Part shown: positions 1 through 9,361 of the stretch, in pieces | Layout of the letters: every line of letters begins with the position of its first letter | How positions within the stretch are numbered: the first letter of the stretch is position 1 | From: an uncultured Alistipes sp. | GTDB taxonomy: Bacteria; Bacteroidota; Bacteroidia; Bacteroidales; Rikenellaceae | Length of the DNA: 64,000 nt | Reading direction: 5' to 3' | NCBI GenBank assembly: GCA_944321965.1 | Contig: CALUNH010000002.1 | Coordinates: 1 to 64,000 of the forward strand | Notes under the pieces: generated by a model | The model's input: the letters and a program-made list of their open reading frames with translations, nothing else | What the model was told of the DNA's origin: nothing | The model's database searches: none | Position numbers and translations under genes: made by a program

Positions 1-325
1 ATCATAAGTCTACTCCTTTTTTAGTTTTTTGTTGGTTCCCTATACAAATCTAAAAAATCTGTAGACTTTTTTATTTATTCCCCAGACACACTATTTGGAA
101 CAGTATCGACCGCTGCACCCGATACAGGATGCAAAGTCTGCGATTTGACCGGTTGCGGTACGGTCAGGCGTTTGGCTTGCGGGAGGCTCCCGTCGGGTCA
201 GATCCATCCAGAGCATGGGCTGCGGGAAAGCACGGCATCCGCAAATCCGTATTCCACAACGCTTCCGCCTCCCCGGGAAACACAAGGGGGCTCCGCCAAT
301 AAACGGGACAGGTGCGGTGAACCGG
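1..325. other. Left-edge spacer, no intact gene
   Basis: I find no convincing gene here. AAGTCTAC near position 6 can pair with GTAGACTT near position 61, which is followed by a T run, but the loop of about 47 bases makes a terminator doubtful. From about 90 to 325 the minus strand has short frames in all three phases. They may be the decayed 3' part of the oxidoreductase fragment that stops at 326. Confidence 0.4.
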
Positions 326-763
326 TCAGAAGCAGCACAGCAATCCGACGAACGGCAACAAGGTCTCGCCGAAAGGCAGAAAACGCAGGAAAAAGGCGCT
401 GCCGAGCAATACCCCGTTCTTGTGGCACAAGCCGATGATCCGCCGGGTCTGTGCCGGGTCGTGTCCGGGAGACTCCTCGCACAAGACATGTTTCCCGGAT
501 CGAACCGCCCGTTCGACATGTTCCGCGCGCACGGAATCTTCGGAAGCCACAAGTACGGCATCGATCCCCACCCGGAGCAATTCGTCGATCGAACCTACGC
601 TCCTTATAAAATGTTCGCTCCGGACCGCTCGTTCCAATTCATTGCCGACATCACATACGGCAACCAATTCGGCGTGATTGGCGGCAAGCAAACCCTCCAC
701 GACCGTATGACGGGTAAAGACCCCTCCCGATCCGATCATACCCCACCTGACTCTACGCCTCAT
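326..763 (-). pseudogene. Truncated Gfo/Idh/MocA-family oxidoreductase (N-terminal NAD-binding part)
   Basis: The 145-residue frame starts with a Rossmann-fold nucleotide-binding segment (WGMIGSGGVFTRH, residues 7-19). It continues with the family pattern of an acidic strand end (AVCDV), a DAVLVASED strand and the SGKHVLCEE segment near residue 90. Gfo/Idh/MocA enzymes are usually 330-450 residues, with a C-terminal alpha/beta substrate domain. Here the frame ends after about 145 residues with a non-family tail (LLPFVGLLCCF). The downstream minus strand has no clean continuation in any frame, so a frameshift or deletion probably destroyed the gene. It lies 7 nt downstream of a second short remnant. 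Function as a dehydrogenase is unlikely. The N-terminal family assignment is good; the pseudogene call is inference. Confidence 0.65.
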
Positions 764-770
764 ATTGCAA

Positions 771-902
771 TCAGTTTTTCAAAAGGTTCAACAATTCGAC
801 TGCTGCGGATGCCAACTGTTCTCCGGCTCCGACCTCGTACAGCGTGGTCCCGGGAGTCGTTTCATAACCATGCGCCATCGACAGACAGCCTGTTCCACGC
901 AT
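771..902 (-). pseudogene. Possible C-terminal gene remnant upstream of the oxidoreductase fragment
   Basis: A minus-strand frame from an ATG at 902 to TGA at 771-773 encodes 43 residues containing TTLYEVGAGEQLASAAVELL, which looks like an amphipathic protein end. The stop is 7 nt before the ATG of the oxidoreductase fragment, as in an operon. In another frame the bases just upstream also read as plausible protein (AVDAFRMRERSAECVEQAV), suggesting a frameshift inside a once longer gene. I do not recognise the family. It could also be chance coding in a GC-rich spacer. Confidence 0.2.
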
Positions 903-943
903 TCGGCCGACCGTTCCCGCATCCGAAACGCATCAACAGCACC

Positions 944-3283
944 CTAAAAATCGATCCGATAGCTGATATTGGGAATGATGTTCGCTTCGCGCTCGGGTTC
1001 CACCTGCCCGGTGTGATAGTTGTAACGATGACCGTAGTAGTCCTTGTAACCCGTCAGGTTCAAAACTTTCAGCGCAAACTCATGCGCCACGCGCCGACGG
1101 TTGATCCGGTAGCTGACGGTCAGGTGCGCAAGCAGTACGGGACCGAACTGCTCCGTGAAGGGGCGGTTCTCGTCGTACACCGCCTTGTGGAGCGCTGCCG
1201 ATGCCTCCCGGTCGACCGGCGAATAGCGGTCGCCGCCCTGGAGGGTCACCCGGCCGCTGATGCCCAGCAGGTTCTGTCGGCTGCGGCCCGTCATCCACTC
1301 CTTCCCGGCCAGCAGATTCACGACATAATTGCGGTTGTAGCGCGTATCGAGCCACTCGCCGTCAGCCGTGCGGAACCGGGCGTCGAACAGCGAGGCGGTC
1401 ACCATGTAATAGAATCCCCGCACGAGGAAGCGCTCGAAGGTGATGTCCACACCGCAGTTCAGCCCCCGCCCGGCATTGGTCAGCCGCTCGGCGAGGAACC
1501 AGTCGTCACCGCCCTGCAGGTTGATGAACGAAAAGGTGGTCCCCGGAACGACCGGCACCGAATAGAGATATTGCACATAGGGTTCCACCCGCAGGTGGCG
1601 GTCCCGGCCGATCCGCCAGTCCCAGGCCAGCGACAGATGATGGGCCTTCGTAAAGTCGAGGTCGCGGTTGACCGGCTCGCCGCCGACCTCCGTGAAGTAG
1701 TAGTTCAGCATCTCCAGGCGGCTGTGCAACCCATAGGCAAGGGCCAGCGAGTGGTCCGGCGCTGCCTGCCACTTCACGTTTACGCGCGGCTCCAGCGTCC
1801 AGCGGTCATTTAACGTGAACCACTGCGCATGAAGCCCCACACCCGCCTCCCAGCGCGGCGACAGACGGATGACGGAGTTCGACCAGGCGGAAAGCAGCGC
1901 ACTCAGACCCGCCCCGTCGGCCAGCGTCTGCAACGCTCCGTCGCGTGCCGGGGCATCCTGCAGAAGCCGGTCGTAGCGCAGCCCCGTCAGCCGGATGCCC
2001 GTCCGGTTCGTATGCCGCTCACCCAGGTGGGTCTGAAGCGCGGTCGAGAAGACAAAATTCCAGTCCGTATTGCGGATGACGTTTTGCGGCAGGGGAACCA
2101 CCTCGTCGTTCATCCGTTCGGTGTGCATGTCCAGCCCGCTGACCGTCGCGGCAAGGGTCGTGTTCAGGCGGGCCGAGCCGCCGAGCGGCACCGTGTGGTT
2201 GAGCCCCACGGCCCCCATGTACTGCCGCACGTCCTGATTCTCCATGTCCTGATCATAGGCCCATTTTGCCGGATCGGTCTCGGCCACGGTTCCCGAGCGG
2301 TCCATCAAGCCGACACCCCACAACGAAAAGGTTCCGGCCCGGCGGCTCGGAAACGCAAGTTTGAACGACAGGTCCTGGTAGTTCGTCCCCTCGGCATCGG
2401 CCGACAGCAGCGGCGTAAGCAGCGAAAGGGTCGAATAGCGGTAGTTGAAGAGGTACGATCCGTCGTAGTTTTTCGAGAAGGGCCCCTCGGAGGCGGCGTC
2501 GATGCCGAGGATTCCCAGTTGGAAGGTATGTTCGCGGCGTGCGTTGTTGCCATTGCGCAGGTACATGTCGAAAACCCCCGAGAGGGCGTTGCCGTACTCG
2601 GCGGGGAAGGCGCCCGTATAGAAATCCGAATTGCCGAGGACCTGGCTGCTCAAGGCCGTGAGGCCCCCGCCGCCGAAACTCGTCACCTCGGCGAAGTGGT
2701 TCGGATTGGGGATCTCCACCCCCTCCATGCGCCATTGCAGGAACTTCGGGGCGTTGCCCCGCACCACGATGCCGTTGTTGCCGACCGTCGAGGCCACACC
2801 CGCAAAGGCCGAGACCAGACGCGCCGGGTCGTCCATGCTCCCGGCATAGCGGTTCGCCTCCTCGACACTCAACATGCGGCCGCCCGTCAGCGCCATGCCG
2901 TTCAGCGGCTCGGTCTTGTCGACCGTGGGCCGCACAACCACCTCCTCGACGGCAACCAGGCTCTCCTGCAGCCGGACATCGAGGACCACCTCCTTCGACG
3001 AGCCGACAAGAATCTCCCGCAACAGCATCGGTTCATAGCCCAGGCAGCTCACCTCGACATCATGGCGCCCCACGGGAACCCGCTGCAGGCGGAAGCGCCC
3101 CAGTGAATCGGCTGTCGTGCCCACCGAAGGCTGCAGGCCCGGCACCACGACCGTGGCATACGGTACGGTACGTCCGCTGTTCCGATCCGAAATCACGCCC
3201 CGAACGGTCTGCAAGGCGGGTTGGGCGGACAGGGCCGCGCAGGTCGACAGGAATACAAGAAGCAGGAGGGAAGATTTCTTCAT
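944..3283 (-). CDS. TonB-dependent outer-membrane receptor with carboxypeptidase-regulatory-like N-domain
   Basis: A 779-residue protein. Residues 1-20 are a Sec signal peptide ending ALSAQ. Residues 26-110 form a CarboxypepD_reg-like beta-sandwich (TVRGVISDRNSGRTVPYATV), followed by a plug domain (about 130-240) with the motif VRGNAPKFLQWRMEGVEIPN, and then a beta-barrel ending in an aromatic residue (SYRIDF). Such receptors import a ligand across the outer membrane using TonB energy; substrates include siderophores, metals, peptides and glycans. No SusD partner is adjacent, so this is not a SusC-type unit. The gene lies 75 bp downstream of a LuxR-type regulator on the same strand and has its own promoter-like sequence, so that regulator is the obvious candidate controller. 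Family call is firm; substrate is unknown. Confidence 0.9.
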   Translation of the reverse strand: MKKSSLLLLVFLSTCAALSAQPALQTVRGVISDRNSGRTVPYATVVVPGLQPSVGTTADSLGRFRLQRVPVGRHDVEVSCLGYEPMLLREILVGSSKEVVLDVRLQESLVAVEEVVVRPTVDKTEPLNGMALTGGRMLSVEEANRYAGSMDDPARLVSAFAGVASTVGNNGIVVRGNAPKFLQWRMEGVEIPNPNHFAEVTSFGGGGLTALSSQVLGNSDFYTGAFPAEYGNALSGVFDMYLRNGNNARREHTFQLGILGIDAASEGPFSKNYDGSYLFNYRYSTLSLLTPLLSADAEGTNYQDLSFKLAFPSRRAGTFSLWGVGLMDRSGTVAETDPAKWAYDQDMENQDVRQYMGAVGLNHTVPLGGSARLNTTLAATVSGLDMHTERMNDEVVPLPQNVIRNTDWNFVFSTALQTHLGERHTNRTGIRLTGLRYDRLLQDAPARDGALQTLADGAGLSALLSAWSNSVIRLSPRWEAGVGLHAQWFTLNDRWTLEPRVNVKWQAAPDHSLALAYGLHSRLEMLNYYFTEVGGEPVNRDLDFTKAHHLSLAWDWRIGRDRHLRVEPYVQYLYSVPVVPGTTFSFINLQGGDDWFLAERLTNAGRGLNCGVDITFERFLVRGFYYMVTASLFDARFRTADGEWLDTRYNRNYVVNLLAGKEWMTGRSRQNLLGISGRVTLQGGDRYSPVDREASAALHKAVYDENRPFTEQFGPVLLAHLTVSYRINRRRVAHEFALKVLNLTGYKDYYGHRYNYHTGQVEPEREANIIPNISYRIDF

Positions 3284-3310
3284 GGCGGATTCATTTGCGG
3301 ATTGTTACCG

Positions 3311-3341
3311 CAAAATTAGCCTCCGCCACACTTCGCGGCAA
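3311..3341 (-). promoter_or_regulatory. Promoter of the TonB receptor gene
   Basis: On the minus strand TTGC (3341-3338) is followed after 19 bp by TAATTTTG (3318-3311), matching the Bacteroidota -33/-7 pattern. The expected start point is near 3304, giving a leader of about 20 nt before the ATG at 3283. Confidence 0.6.
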
Positions 3342-3342
3342 T

Positions 3343-3356
3343 ACTGATTTATCAGT
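3343..3356. promoter_or_regulatory. Inverted repeat, possible operator upstream of the TonB receptor promoter
   Basis: ACTGAT-TT-ATCAGT is a perfect 6-bp inverted repeat immediately upstream of the -33 element of the receptor gene and 2 bp past the stop codon of the LuxR-type gene. The position suits an activator or repressor site. A weak terminator role is possible, but the stem is AT-rich and has no T run. Confidence 0.35.
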
Positions 3357-3358
3357 AA

Positions 3359-4108
3359 TCAGGCATCGAGAATTCCGAGGATCCAGGCGTATTTGACCGC
3401 TTCGAGCGAGTTGTCGACACCGAGTTTTTCGAGGATATGCTGCCGGTGGGTGTTGACCGTATGGACGCTGATGTGCAGCGCGTCGGCGATCTCCTTGCTC
3501 GGGCGGCCCTGCGCAATGCACTGCAGGACCTCCCGCTCGCGGGGCGTGAGGATCTCCTCACGGTCGAAACAGTCGTCCAACGGCGAAAAGGAATCCCCCG
3601 TGCGGGTGTCGATCAGCTGCGAGGCAACCTTCCAGGGCGGCAACTGGTTGGGCGAGAGGTTGACGATGCTCAACACCAGCCAGACGTTCCCCGACGGGTC
3701 GGTCTCCAGAATCTGGAACTCCTCCGTCACCCGTTTATAGGCCCCGTGAACCAGAGCCCTGTATTCGCGGATGAGTTTGAAATGGCGGACATCGGTATTC
3801 GGATGCTTGCGCAAAAAGACATGCCGCATACCCGCCACGCCGTTCTTGGCCACCTGCAGCAGATCGTCAGGATGGATCTGCACGCCCGTATATGCGCCCT
3901 GCGGATCGCTGAAAAGTGCCCGGTGGAACTCCGATTCGTAAACATGCTCGCACCGGTGCAGGTCGAAGATCGAAACGGCGCACCCTGCCAGGAGGGGCGA
4001 CGAAGTGAACGCCTCGATGTGGCGGTCCACGACGGCCGGATCGAGGTTCTCCTCGCGGAACTGCTGGCTGGCCAACAGTTCGGCGTATTGTTTTTGCAGG
4101 GCTTCCAT
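3359..4108 (-). CDS. LuxR-family transcriptional regulator with PAS-like sensor region
   Basis: A 249-residue protein. The last 65 residues are a GerE/LuxR helix-turn-helix (LTPREREVLQCIAQG, then SVHTVNTHRQHILEKLG). The N-terminal 180 residues resemble a PAS-like sensor fold (segment HPDDLLQVAKNG, and a later strand pair VTEEFQILETDPSGNVWLVL). No receiver-domain aspartate is visible, so it is more likely a one-component regulator than a phosphorylated response regulator. The frame stays open to 4246, but I chose the ATG at 4108: a TATCTTTG -7 box at 4130-4123 lies inside that extension, and the extension reads as low-quality arginine/proline-rich sequence. Its stop is 75 bp before the TonB receptor start, implying local control of that gene. 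Confidence 0.85.
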   Translation of the reverse strand: MEALQKQYAELLASQQFREENLDPAVVDRHIEAFTSSPLLAGCAVSIFDLHRCEHVYESEFHRALFSDPQGAYTGVQIHPDDLLQVAKNGVAGMRHVFLRKHPNTDVRHFKLIREYRALVHGAYKRVTEEFQILETDPSGNVWLVLSIVNLSPNQLPPWKVASQLIDTRTGDSFSPLDDCFDREEILTPREREVLQCIAQGRPSKEIADALHISVHTVNTHRQHILEKLGVDNSLEAVKYAWILGILDA

Positions 4109-4122
4109 ATCGGGTTCGGATA

Positions 4123-4130
4123 CAAAGATA
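4123..4130 (-). promoter_or_regulatory. -7 box of the LuxR-type gene
   Basis: TATCTTTG on the minus strand ends 14 nt before the ATG at 4108. It matches TAnnTTTG and decides the start codon, since any upstream start would precede the transcript. Confidence 0.55.
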
Positions 4131-4794
4131 ACGGATCGGCGCTCATTTCCAACCCCCGCCGGACAAAAAACAACCCGGTCCGACGCTCCGGGCAGGTCCG
4201 GGTGCCTGCGGCGCGGGAAACACTCCGCATCCGGGAACGGCCGCATCCGACACGCCGATCCGACTGCAGAACCCGCCGCAACGAGAGAAGCCGCAAACCC
4301 CGCCGCCTACCCGCCGCTCCGAAAATCGCCCTTTTTCCGCCCTTTTCGAACAAAAAAAGAGAATAAATCAAAAAATTTTCTCCCGGCAAACGCCGCCCTG
4401 AACAAGTCGCTAACTGTTAGCCCCTTACCCGGACAGCAGCTCCCGCCCGACGGCCCGGGCGGACAATTCCGGCATTTCTTTTTATAATATTGTCCACTGA
4501 ATTGTATGGAATTTCTGTTTTTTTATGCTATCTTGTGTTGGCAAACTCTCTTTTGGCAAGAAAAACGGACACACGAACGCTAAATCTGTACGGGAAAAAT
4601 TCCTTCCCCTAAGGATATACCGAAACATGAGATGCTGCGCCTTTTGGCGTCCGATACCAGAAAGTATGGACGTTCCCGAAGGCGGGGTTTTTATTTTTTA
4701 TTATAACGCAACGAAGGCATCGTATATTGCATATCTCTGAAAAAAAACGGAAAAACGCGATTAATTATTTTTATGTTTAAATGATCTCATTCGA
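4131..4794. other. Long intergenic region upstream of the SusC operon
   Basis: No credible gene in about 660 bp between divergent transcription units. The right half is AT-rich and probably holds the operon promoter. A weak candidate is TTG at 4502 with TATCTTGT at 4529, but the spacing (24 bp) and box are poor. Small dyads are present: CTAAC-T-GTTAG near 4410, CGCC-TTTT-GGCG near 4640, and CATTCGAATG at 4788-4797 overlapping the susC start codon. No sigma/anti-sigma gene pair, often found beside such operons, is present here. Confidence 0.4.
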
Positions 4795-7700
4795 ATGAAG
4801 ACAAGAAAATTTTACTTTCGATGGCAGGTCGTGGCCGTATTGTGGCTGATGATGGTATTCCCCGTCTGTCTGGCTCACGGACAGGAACAGGGTTCCGCAC
4901 AGCAAGGCAGCTCGCCGAAAAAAGGTGTGCAGGTGGTCACCGGGCACGTTTGCGACAAGCAGGGCGTACCGATTATCGGTGCAAGCGTCACCTGCTTGGG
5001 GGGGGGAAATTTGACCGACATAGACGGTAATTTCACCCTCGAAATAAAGACCTCGCGGCCACAGGAGACACTCGTGATCTCCTATCTGGGCATGAAGCGC
5101 CAAAGCCTGGTCGTCATCTTCGCCCAGACCAAACAACCCCTGAAGGTCGTCATGGAGGAGGATACCACCTCGATCGACCAGGTCGTGGTGACGGGTATCT
5201 ACAACCGTACCAAGGAGAGTTTTACCGGTTCGTACGCCACCTATGACGTCAAGGAGCTGAAAAGCGTCGGCAACATCAACATCATCCAGAGCCTGAAGAC
5301 GATCGATCCCTCGTTCGCCCTCCTCGAAAACAACACGTTCGGCTCGGACCCCAACCAACTGGCCGATGTCGAGATCCGCGGCAAAACGAGTATCGTCGGA
5401 TTCAAGGAGGTCTTCGGTGAAGACCCGAACCAGCCGCTGTTCATCCTCGACGGATTCGAGACGACCCTGCAGACCATCATGGACCTGAGCCTGGACCGCG
5501 TGGCATCGGTTACGGTCCTGAAGGACGCCGCATCGACGGCCATCTACGGTGCAAAGGCCGCAAACGGCGTCGTGGTCGTCGAAACCAAGAACCCCGAACC
5601 CGGGAAACTGCGCGTCTCCTACAGCGGCAATTTCGACATCTCGTTTGCCGACCTGAGCGACTACAACCTGATGAACTCCCGCGAAAAACTCGAATTCGAA
5701 CGCCTGGCCGGACGCTTCGAATCGAACCTGGTGGCCAGCGAAGGAATGCTGCAGCAACGCTACAACGACCTGCTGGCAGAGGTGGAACGCGGAGTGGATA
5801 CCTACTGGATGTCCGAACCCCTGCGCCTGGGCCTGAACCAACGACACAATCTCTATGTGGAGGGCGGTGACGACCGGATGCGTTACGGCGTCGGCCTCAA
5901 CCTCAACAACCAGGAGGGCGTGATGAAAAACTCCAGCCGCCGGGTCTTCAGCGGCAACCTCGACCTCCTGTACCGCGTCGGAAAGCTGAGTTTCTCGAAC
6001 AAGCTGACCATCGACGCCACCACGCTGAGCAATCCGGTAGTCCCCTTCTCGGAATATGCCGAGGCAAACCCCTACTACCGCAAATACAACGAAACGGGCG
6101 GCATCGACCAATGGCTTGAGGCCCGCACGTACAGCAACCCCGCCAACGTCGGATATACCGAAATCTGGGTCGGGAACCCCTTGTGGAACGACGCCCAGAA
6201 CAGTTACGACAAGGGTGACGGACTCTCCGTACAGAACAACTTCCAGATGGAGTACCGCCCCTTGGATTTCCTCTACATCCGCGGCCGCTTCAGCGTTCAG
6301 AAGAGCATCGACGAGACGGAAGCCTTCACCTCGCCGACCGACACCCAGTTCGACGGAGAGGACATCCTCATGAAGGGCTGGTACCGGAACGAATCCGACA
6401 AGGGCATCAACTACAACGGAGACCTGACGGCCACCTTCGGTAAGCTCATCGGGGAGAAACACCAGATCAACGCCGTGCTGGGATCGAGCATCTCGGAGTC
6501 CACAAGCGTGACCAAGGGCTTCGAAGCCATCGGATTCCCCGAAGGCAACTTCACCACCCCGGCCTTCTCGAACCAGTACTCCGAGGGCGGAAAACCAAGC
6601 TACTCCGACTACAAGAAACGCAGCGCCAGCTTCTTCTTCAACGGCAACTACTCCTACGACAACCGTTATCTGCTGGATGTCAACCTGCGCTCCGACGGCT
6701 CTTCGGTCTTCGGCACCAACAAGCGCTTCACGACGACCTGGGCCGTAGGTCTGGCCTGGAACGTCTACAACGAACCGTTCCTGAAGAGGCTGACCGACGC
6801 CTTCTCGATGTTCAAGCTGCGCGCCTCGATCGGTAACCCCGGAAACCAGAACTTCGGATCGTTCTCCTCGATCACGACCTACCGGTTCAACAACTGGATG
6901 ATGAACAACTTCGGAACGGGACTGCTGATCAATGAATTCGGAGACCCCGACCTCGACTGGCAGAAGACGATCAACCTGAACGTCGGTATCGACCTGAGCA
7001 TCCGAAACCGGCTGCACCTGACGTTCGACTACTACAACAAGACGACCGATCCGCTGCTGGCCAGCGTAGGTATTCCGCTGTCGGTGGGCACCTCGTCCCG
7101 GCTGATGAATATCGGCCAGCAGATCAACAAGGGATTCGACGGCAGCATCCGTTATGCCATACTCTACAATCCGGAACAGCGCATCAACTGGACCGTGGGC
7201 GTCGATTTCCGCCACAACACGGCCTACTACGACGACATCGGTGACAAGCTGGACCAATACAACTCGGAGAACCGCTCGAAGAACCTGATGCGCTACTACG
7301 ACGGAGGCAGCCCCACGGCTCTCTACGCCGTTCGTTCGGAGGGTATTGACCCCGCGACGGGCCAGGAGATCTTCCTGACCGCCTCCGGCAAACGGACCTT
7401 CACCCACAGCTACAACGACGAGGTGCTCATCGGCGACACGAATCCCGACATGGAGGGTACGATCAACAGCTCGTTGTACTGGAAAGGCTTCTCGTGCAGT
7501 TTCTACCTGCGTTACAGCTGGGGCGCCGACCAGTTCAACTCGACCCTCTACAACAAGGTGGAGAACATCTCGGAAGAGGGGTTGAAGGTCAACCAGGACC
7601 GGCGCGCACTGTATGACCGCTGGCAGAAGCCGGGCGACATCGCCCAGTTCAAGCGCATCGACCTGACCGAATACACGCCGATGTCCTCGCGTTTCGTCCA

Positions 7701-7902
7701 GAAGAACAACTACATCGAGCTGGAATCCGTCCGCGTCTCATACGAATTCCAGCAGAAATGGATGAGCAAGGTCGGGATCTCGGGCCTGATCCTGAGCGCC
7801 TACATGAACGACATCTGCCGTTTCTCGTCCATCGAGGACGAACGCGGTATCAGTTACCCCTTCGCCCGCAGCGTATCCCTGTCGTTAACCGTTAACTTCT
7901 AA
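4795..7902 (+). CDS. SusC/RagA-type TonB-linked outer-membrane transporter
   Basis: A 1035-residue SusC-family barrel. A signal peptide of about 30 residues ends near AHGQ. A CarboxypepD_reg-like domain follows (residues 48-120, with GASVTCLGGG and TDIDGNFTL), then a TonB-box-like segment (DQVVVTGIYN) and a plug domain with the family motif VTVLKDAASTAIYGAKAANG. The barrel ends SLSLTVNF. The SusD-like partner starts 10 bp later, so the two form one uptake complex at the outer membrane. Downstream genes encode two surface-type lipoproteins and a thioredoxin, with no glycoside hydrolase, so the substrate need not be a glycan. A run of nine G (4998-5006) in codons 68-71 could be prone to slippage. 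Family call is firm; ligand is unknown. Confidence 0.95.
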   Translation: MKTRKFYFRWQVVAVLWLMMVFPVCLAHGQEQGSAQQGSSPKKGVQVVTGHVCDKQGVPIIGASVTCLGGGNLTDIDGNFTLEIKTSRPQETLVISYLGMKRQSLVVIFAQTKQPLKVVMEEDTTSIDQVVVTGIYNRTKESFTGSYATYDVKELKSVGNINIIQSLKTIDPSFALLENNTFGSDPNQLADVEIRGKTSIVGFKEVFGEDPNQPLFILDGFETTLQTIMDLSLDRVASVTVLKDAASTAIYGAKAANGVVVVETKNPEPGKLRVSYSGNFDISFADLSDYNLMNSREKLEFERLAGRFESNLVASEGMLQQRYNDLLAEVERGVDTYWMSEPLRLGLNQRHNLYVEGGDDRMRYGVGLNLNNQEGVMKNSSRRVFSGNLDLLYRVGKLSFSNKLTIDATTLSNPVVPFSEYAEANPYYRKYNETGGIDQWLEARTYSNPANVGYTEIWVGNPLWNDAQNSYDKGDGLSVQNNFQMEYRPLDFLYIRGRFSVQKSIDETEAFTSPTDTQFDGEDILMKGWYRNESDKGINYNGDLTATFGKLIGEKHQINAVLGSSISESTSVTKGFEAIGFPEGNFTTPAFSNQYSEGGKPSYSDYKKRSASFFFNGNYSYDNRYLLDVNLRSDGSSVFGTNKRFTTTWAVGLAWNVYNEPFLKRLTDAFSMFKLRASIGNPGNQNFGSFSSITTYRFNNWMMNNFGTGLLINEFGDPDLDWQKTINLNVGIDLSIRNRLHLTFDYYNKTTDPLLASVGIPLSVGTSSRLMNIGQQINKGFDGSIRYAILYNPEQRINWTVGVDFRHNTAYYDDIGDKLDQYNSENRSKNLMRYYDGGSPTALYAVRSEGIDPATGQEIFLTASGKRTFTHSYNDEVLIGDTNPDMEGTINSSLYWKGFSCSFYLRYSWGADQFNSTLYNKVENISEEGLKVNQDRRALYDRWQKPGDIAQFKRIDLTEYTPMSSRFVQKNNYIELESVRVSYEFQQKWMSKVGISGLILSAYMNDICRFSSIEDERGISYPFARSVSLSLTVNF

Positions 7903-7912
7903 GCATCCTACC

Positions 7913-9343
7913 ATGAAAAAACTCAGATACATCATCGTTGCCCTGATGGCCATGGGCCTGGCATCCTGTGCCGACTGGCTGGATGTGCAGCCCAGCGACC
8001 AGGTCTCCGAGGAGACGGCCTTCGGTTCGATTGCCGGTTTCAAACAGACTCTCAACGGCGTCTACGTGGAGTTGAACTCCGACAACCTTTACGGCAGAGC
8101 CCTCAGTTGCGGTATGATCGAGGTGCTGGCCCAGCGCTACAACATCAGCGAAGAGTTTACGCGCTATTATCCCTTCACCGAATACGACTATACGGGAGCC
8201 ACGGCCCAGGACCAGATCTCCGGCATCTGGGAGAAGTCCTATAACCTGATTGCCAATCTCAACAAGATTCTGGAGAACTGTGAGAAACGGCGCGGAAGCG
8301 TTCTCTCCGACGAGTATTACCACATCATCAAGGGCGAGGCGCTGGCCCTGCGAGCCATGCTGCATTTCGACCTGTTCCGGCTCTTCGGGCCCGCCTATAC
8401 GGGGAACGAGGATCAGGTTTCGATCCCCTACTACACATCGTTCTCGCTGAATGTAGCCCCGAGCCTGCAGGCTTCCGAGTTTATGGAGAACGTGATCACC
8501 GATCTGGAGAACGCGCTTGTCGAGCTGAAGGACGACCCCGTCATCGAAAACGGCATCAGCGGGAAAGTCGGCGATTCGTTCCTCGCCTACCGCAACCTGA
8601 GGCTGAACTACTACGCCACGACGGCACTTCTTGCGCGGGTCTCGATGTACATCGGCGACACGACGCGGGCCAGCAAACTGAGCCAGGAGATCATCGACAT
8701 CCACAACCGGAAGAACTATTTCCCCTTCGTGGAGAGCAAACAGGTGCTTTCGTCCGAGCCCGACCGGATTTTCTCGACGGAGATCCTCTTCGGGCTGCAG
8801 AACCTGAACGTCGACCTGCTCTACTCCTCGCTGTTCGACGCCACGCGCCTGAAGTCCGAGAGCCTGCTCGCGCCCGACGCCGGGATCATCGCGGAGCTCT
8901 ACCCGACATCGGACCGTGACGACTATCGCTACCGCACGGCGCTGAACAGAACGGCCGAAGTCGGCGGAAAAGACCTCGCCGTATTCCAGAAATACATCGG
9001 TGGAGACTCGCTCTATTCGCAGATGATTCCCATGCTCCGCGTCAGCGAAATGTACTACATCAAGGCCGAAATCCAGATTGGAGCAGGCCAGAATGAGGAC
9101 GCCATGCAGACCCTTACAGAGTTCCTTACCCATCGCGGCATCAGCTCGCCCTCCAGCAGCACCCCGCAGGAGTTGCTCGATACCGAATACAAGAAGGAGT
9201 TCTTCGGCGAAGGCCAGTTGTTCTTCTACTACAAAAGGCTGAACCGCACCTCCATTGAAAACGGCTCCGGATTCGGAACCACCGCTCTGGGAAGCGCACA
9301 ATATGTCCTGCCCGTCCCGGACGGAGAGACCCAATACAACTAA
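7913..9343 (+). CDS. SusD/RagB-family outer-membrane lipoprotein
   Basis: A 476-residue partner of the preceding transporter. It begins with a lipoprotein signal (MGLASC, acylated Cys about residue 19) and the usual following segment DWLDVQPSDQVSEETAF. The conserved SusD region (ALALRAMLHFDLFRLFGPAY) lies near residues 140-160. SusD proteins are TPR-rich lids that sit on the SusC barrel and bind ligand at the cell surface. The 10-bp gap to susC and 18-bp gap to the next gene support one transcript. The C-terminal part (PQELLDTEYKKEFFGEGQLF) is the usual family ending. Confidence 0.95.
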   Translation: MKKLRYIIVALMAMGLASCADWLDVQPSDQVSEETAFGSIAGFKQTLNGVYVELNSDNLYGRALSCGMIEVLAQRYNISEEFTRYYPFTEYDYTGATAQDQISGIWEKSYNLIANLNKILENCEKRRGSVLSDEYYHIIKGEALALRAMLHFDLFRLFGPAYTGNEDQVSIPYYTSFSLNVAPSLQASEFMENVITDLENALVELKDDPVIENGISGKVGDSFLAYRNLRLNYYATTALLARVSMYIGDTTRASKLSQEIIDIHNRKNYFPFVESKQVLSSEPDRIFSTEILFGLQNLNVDLLYSSLFDATRLKSESLLAPDAGIIAELYPTSDRDDYRYRTALNRTAEVGGKDLAVFQKYIGGDSLYSQMIPMLRVSEMYYIKAEIQIGAGQNEDAMQTLTEFLTHRGISSPSSSTPQELLDTEYKKEFFGEGQLFFYYKRLNRTSIENGSGFGTTALGSAQYVLPVPDGETQYN

Positions 9344-9361
9344 TCATTTGGAGACATCGCT

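Noticed and set aside
4777..7407. Open frame of 876 codons antisense to susC
   Set aside because: Val/Gln/Glu-rich translation without motifs; a shadow of susC.
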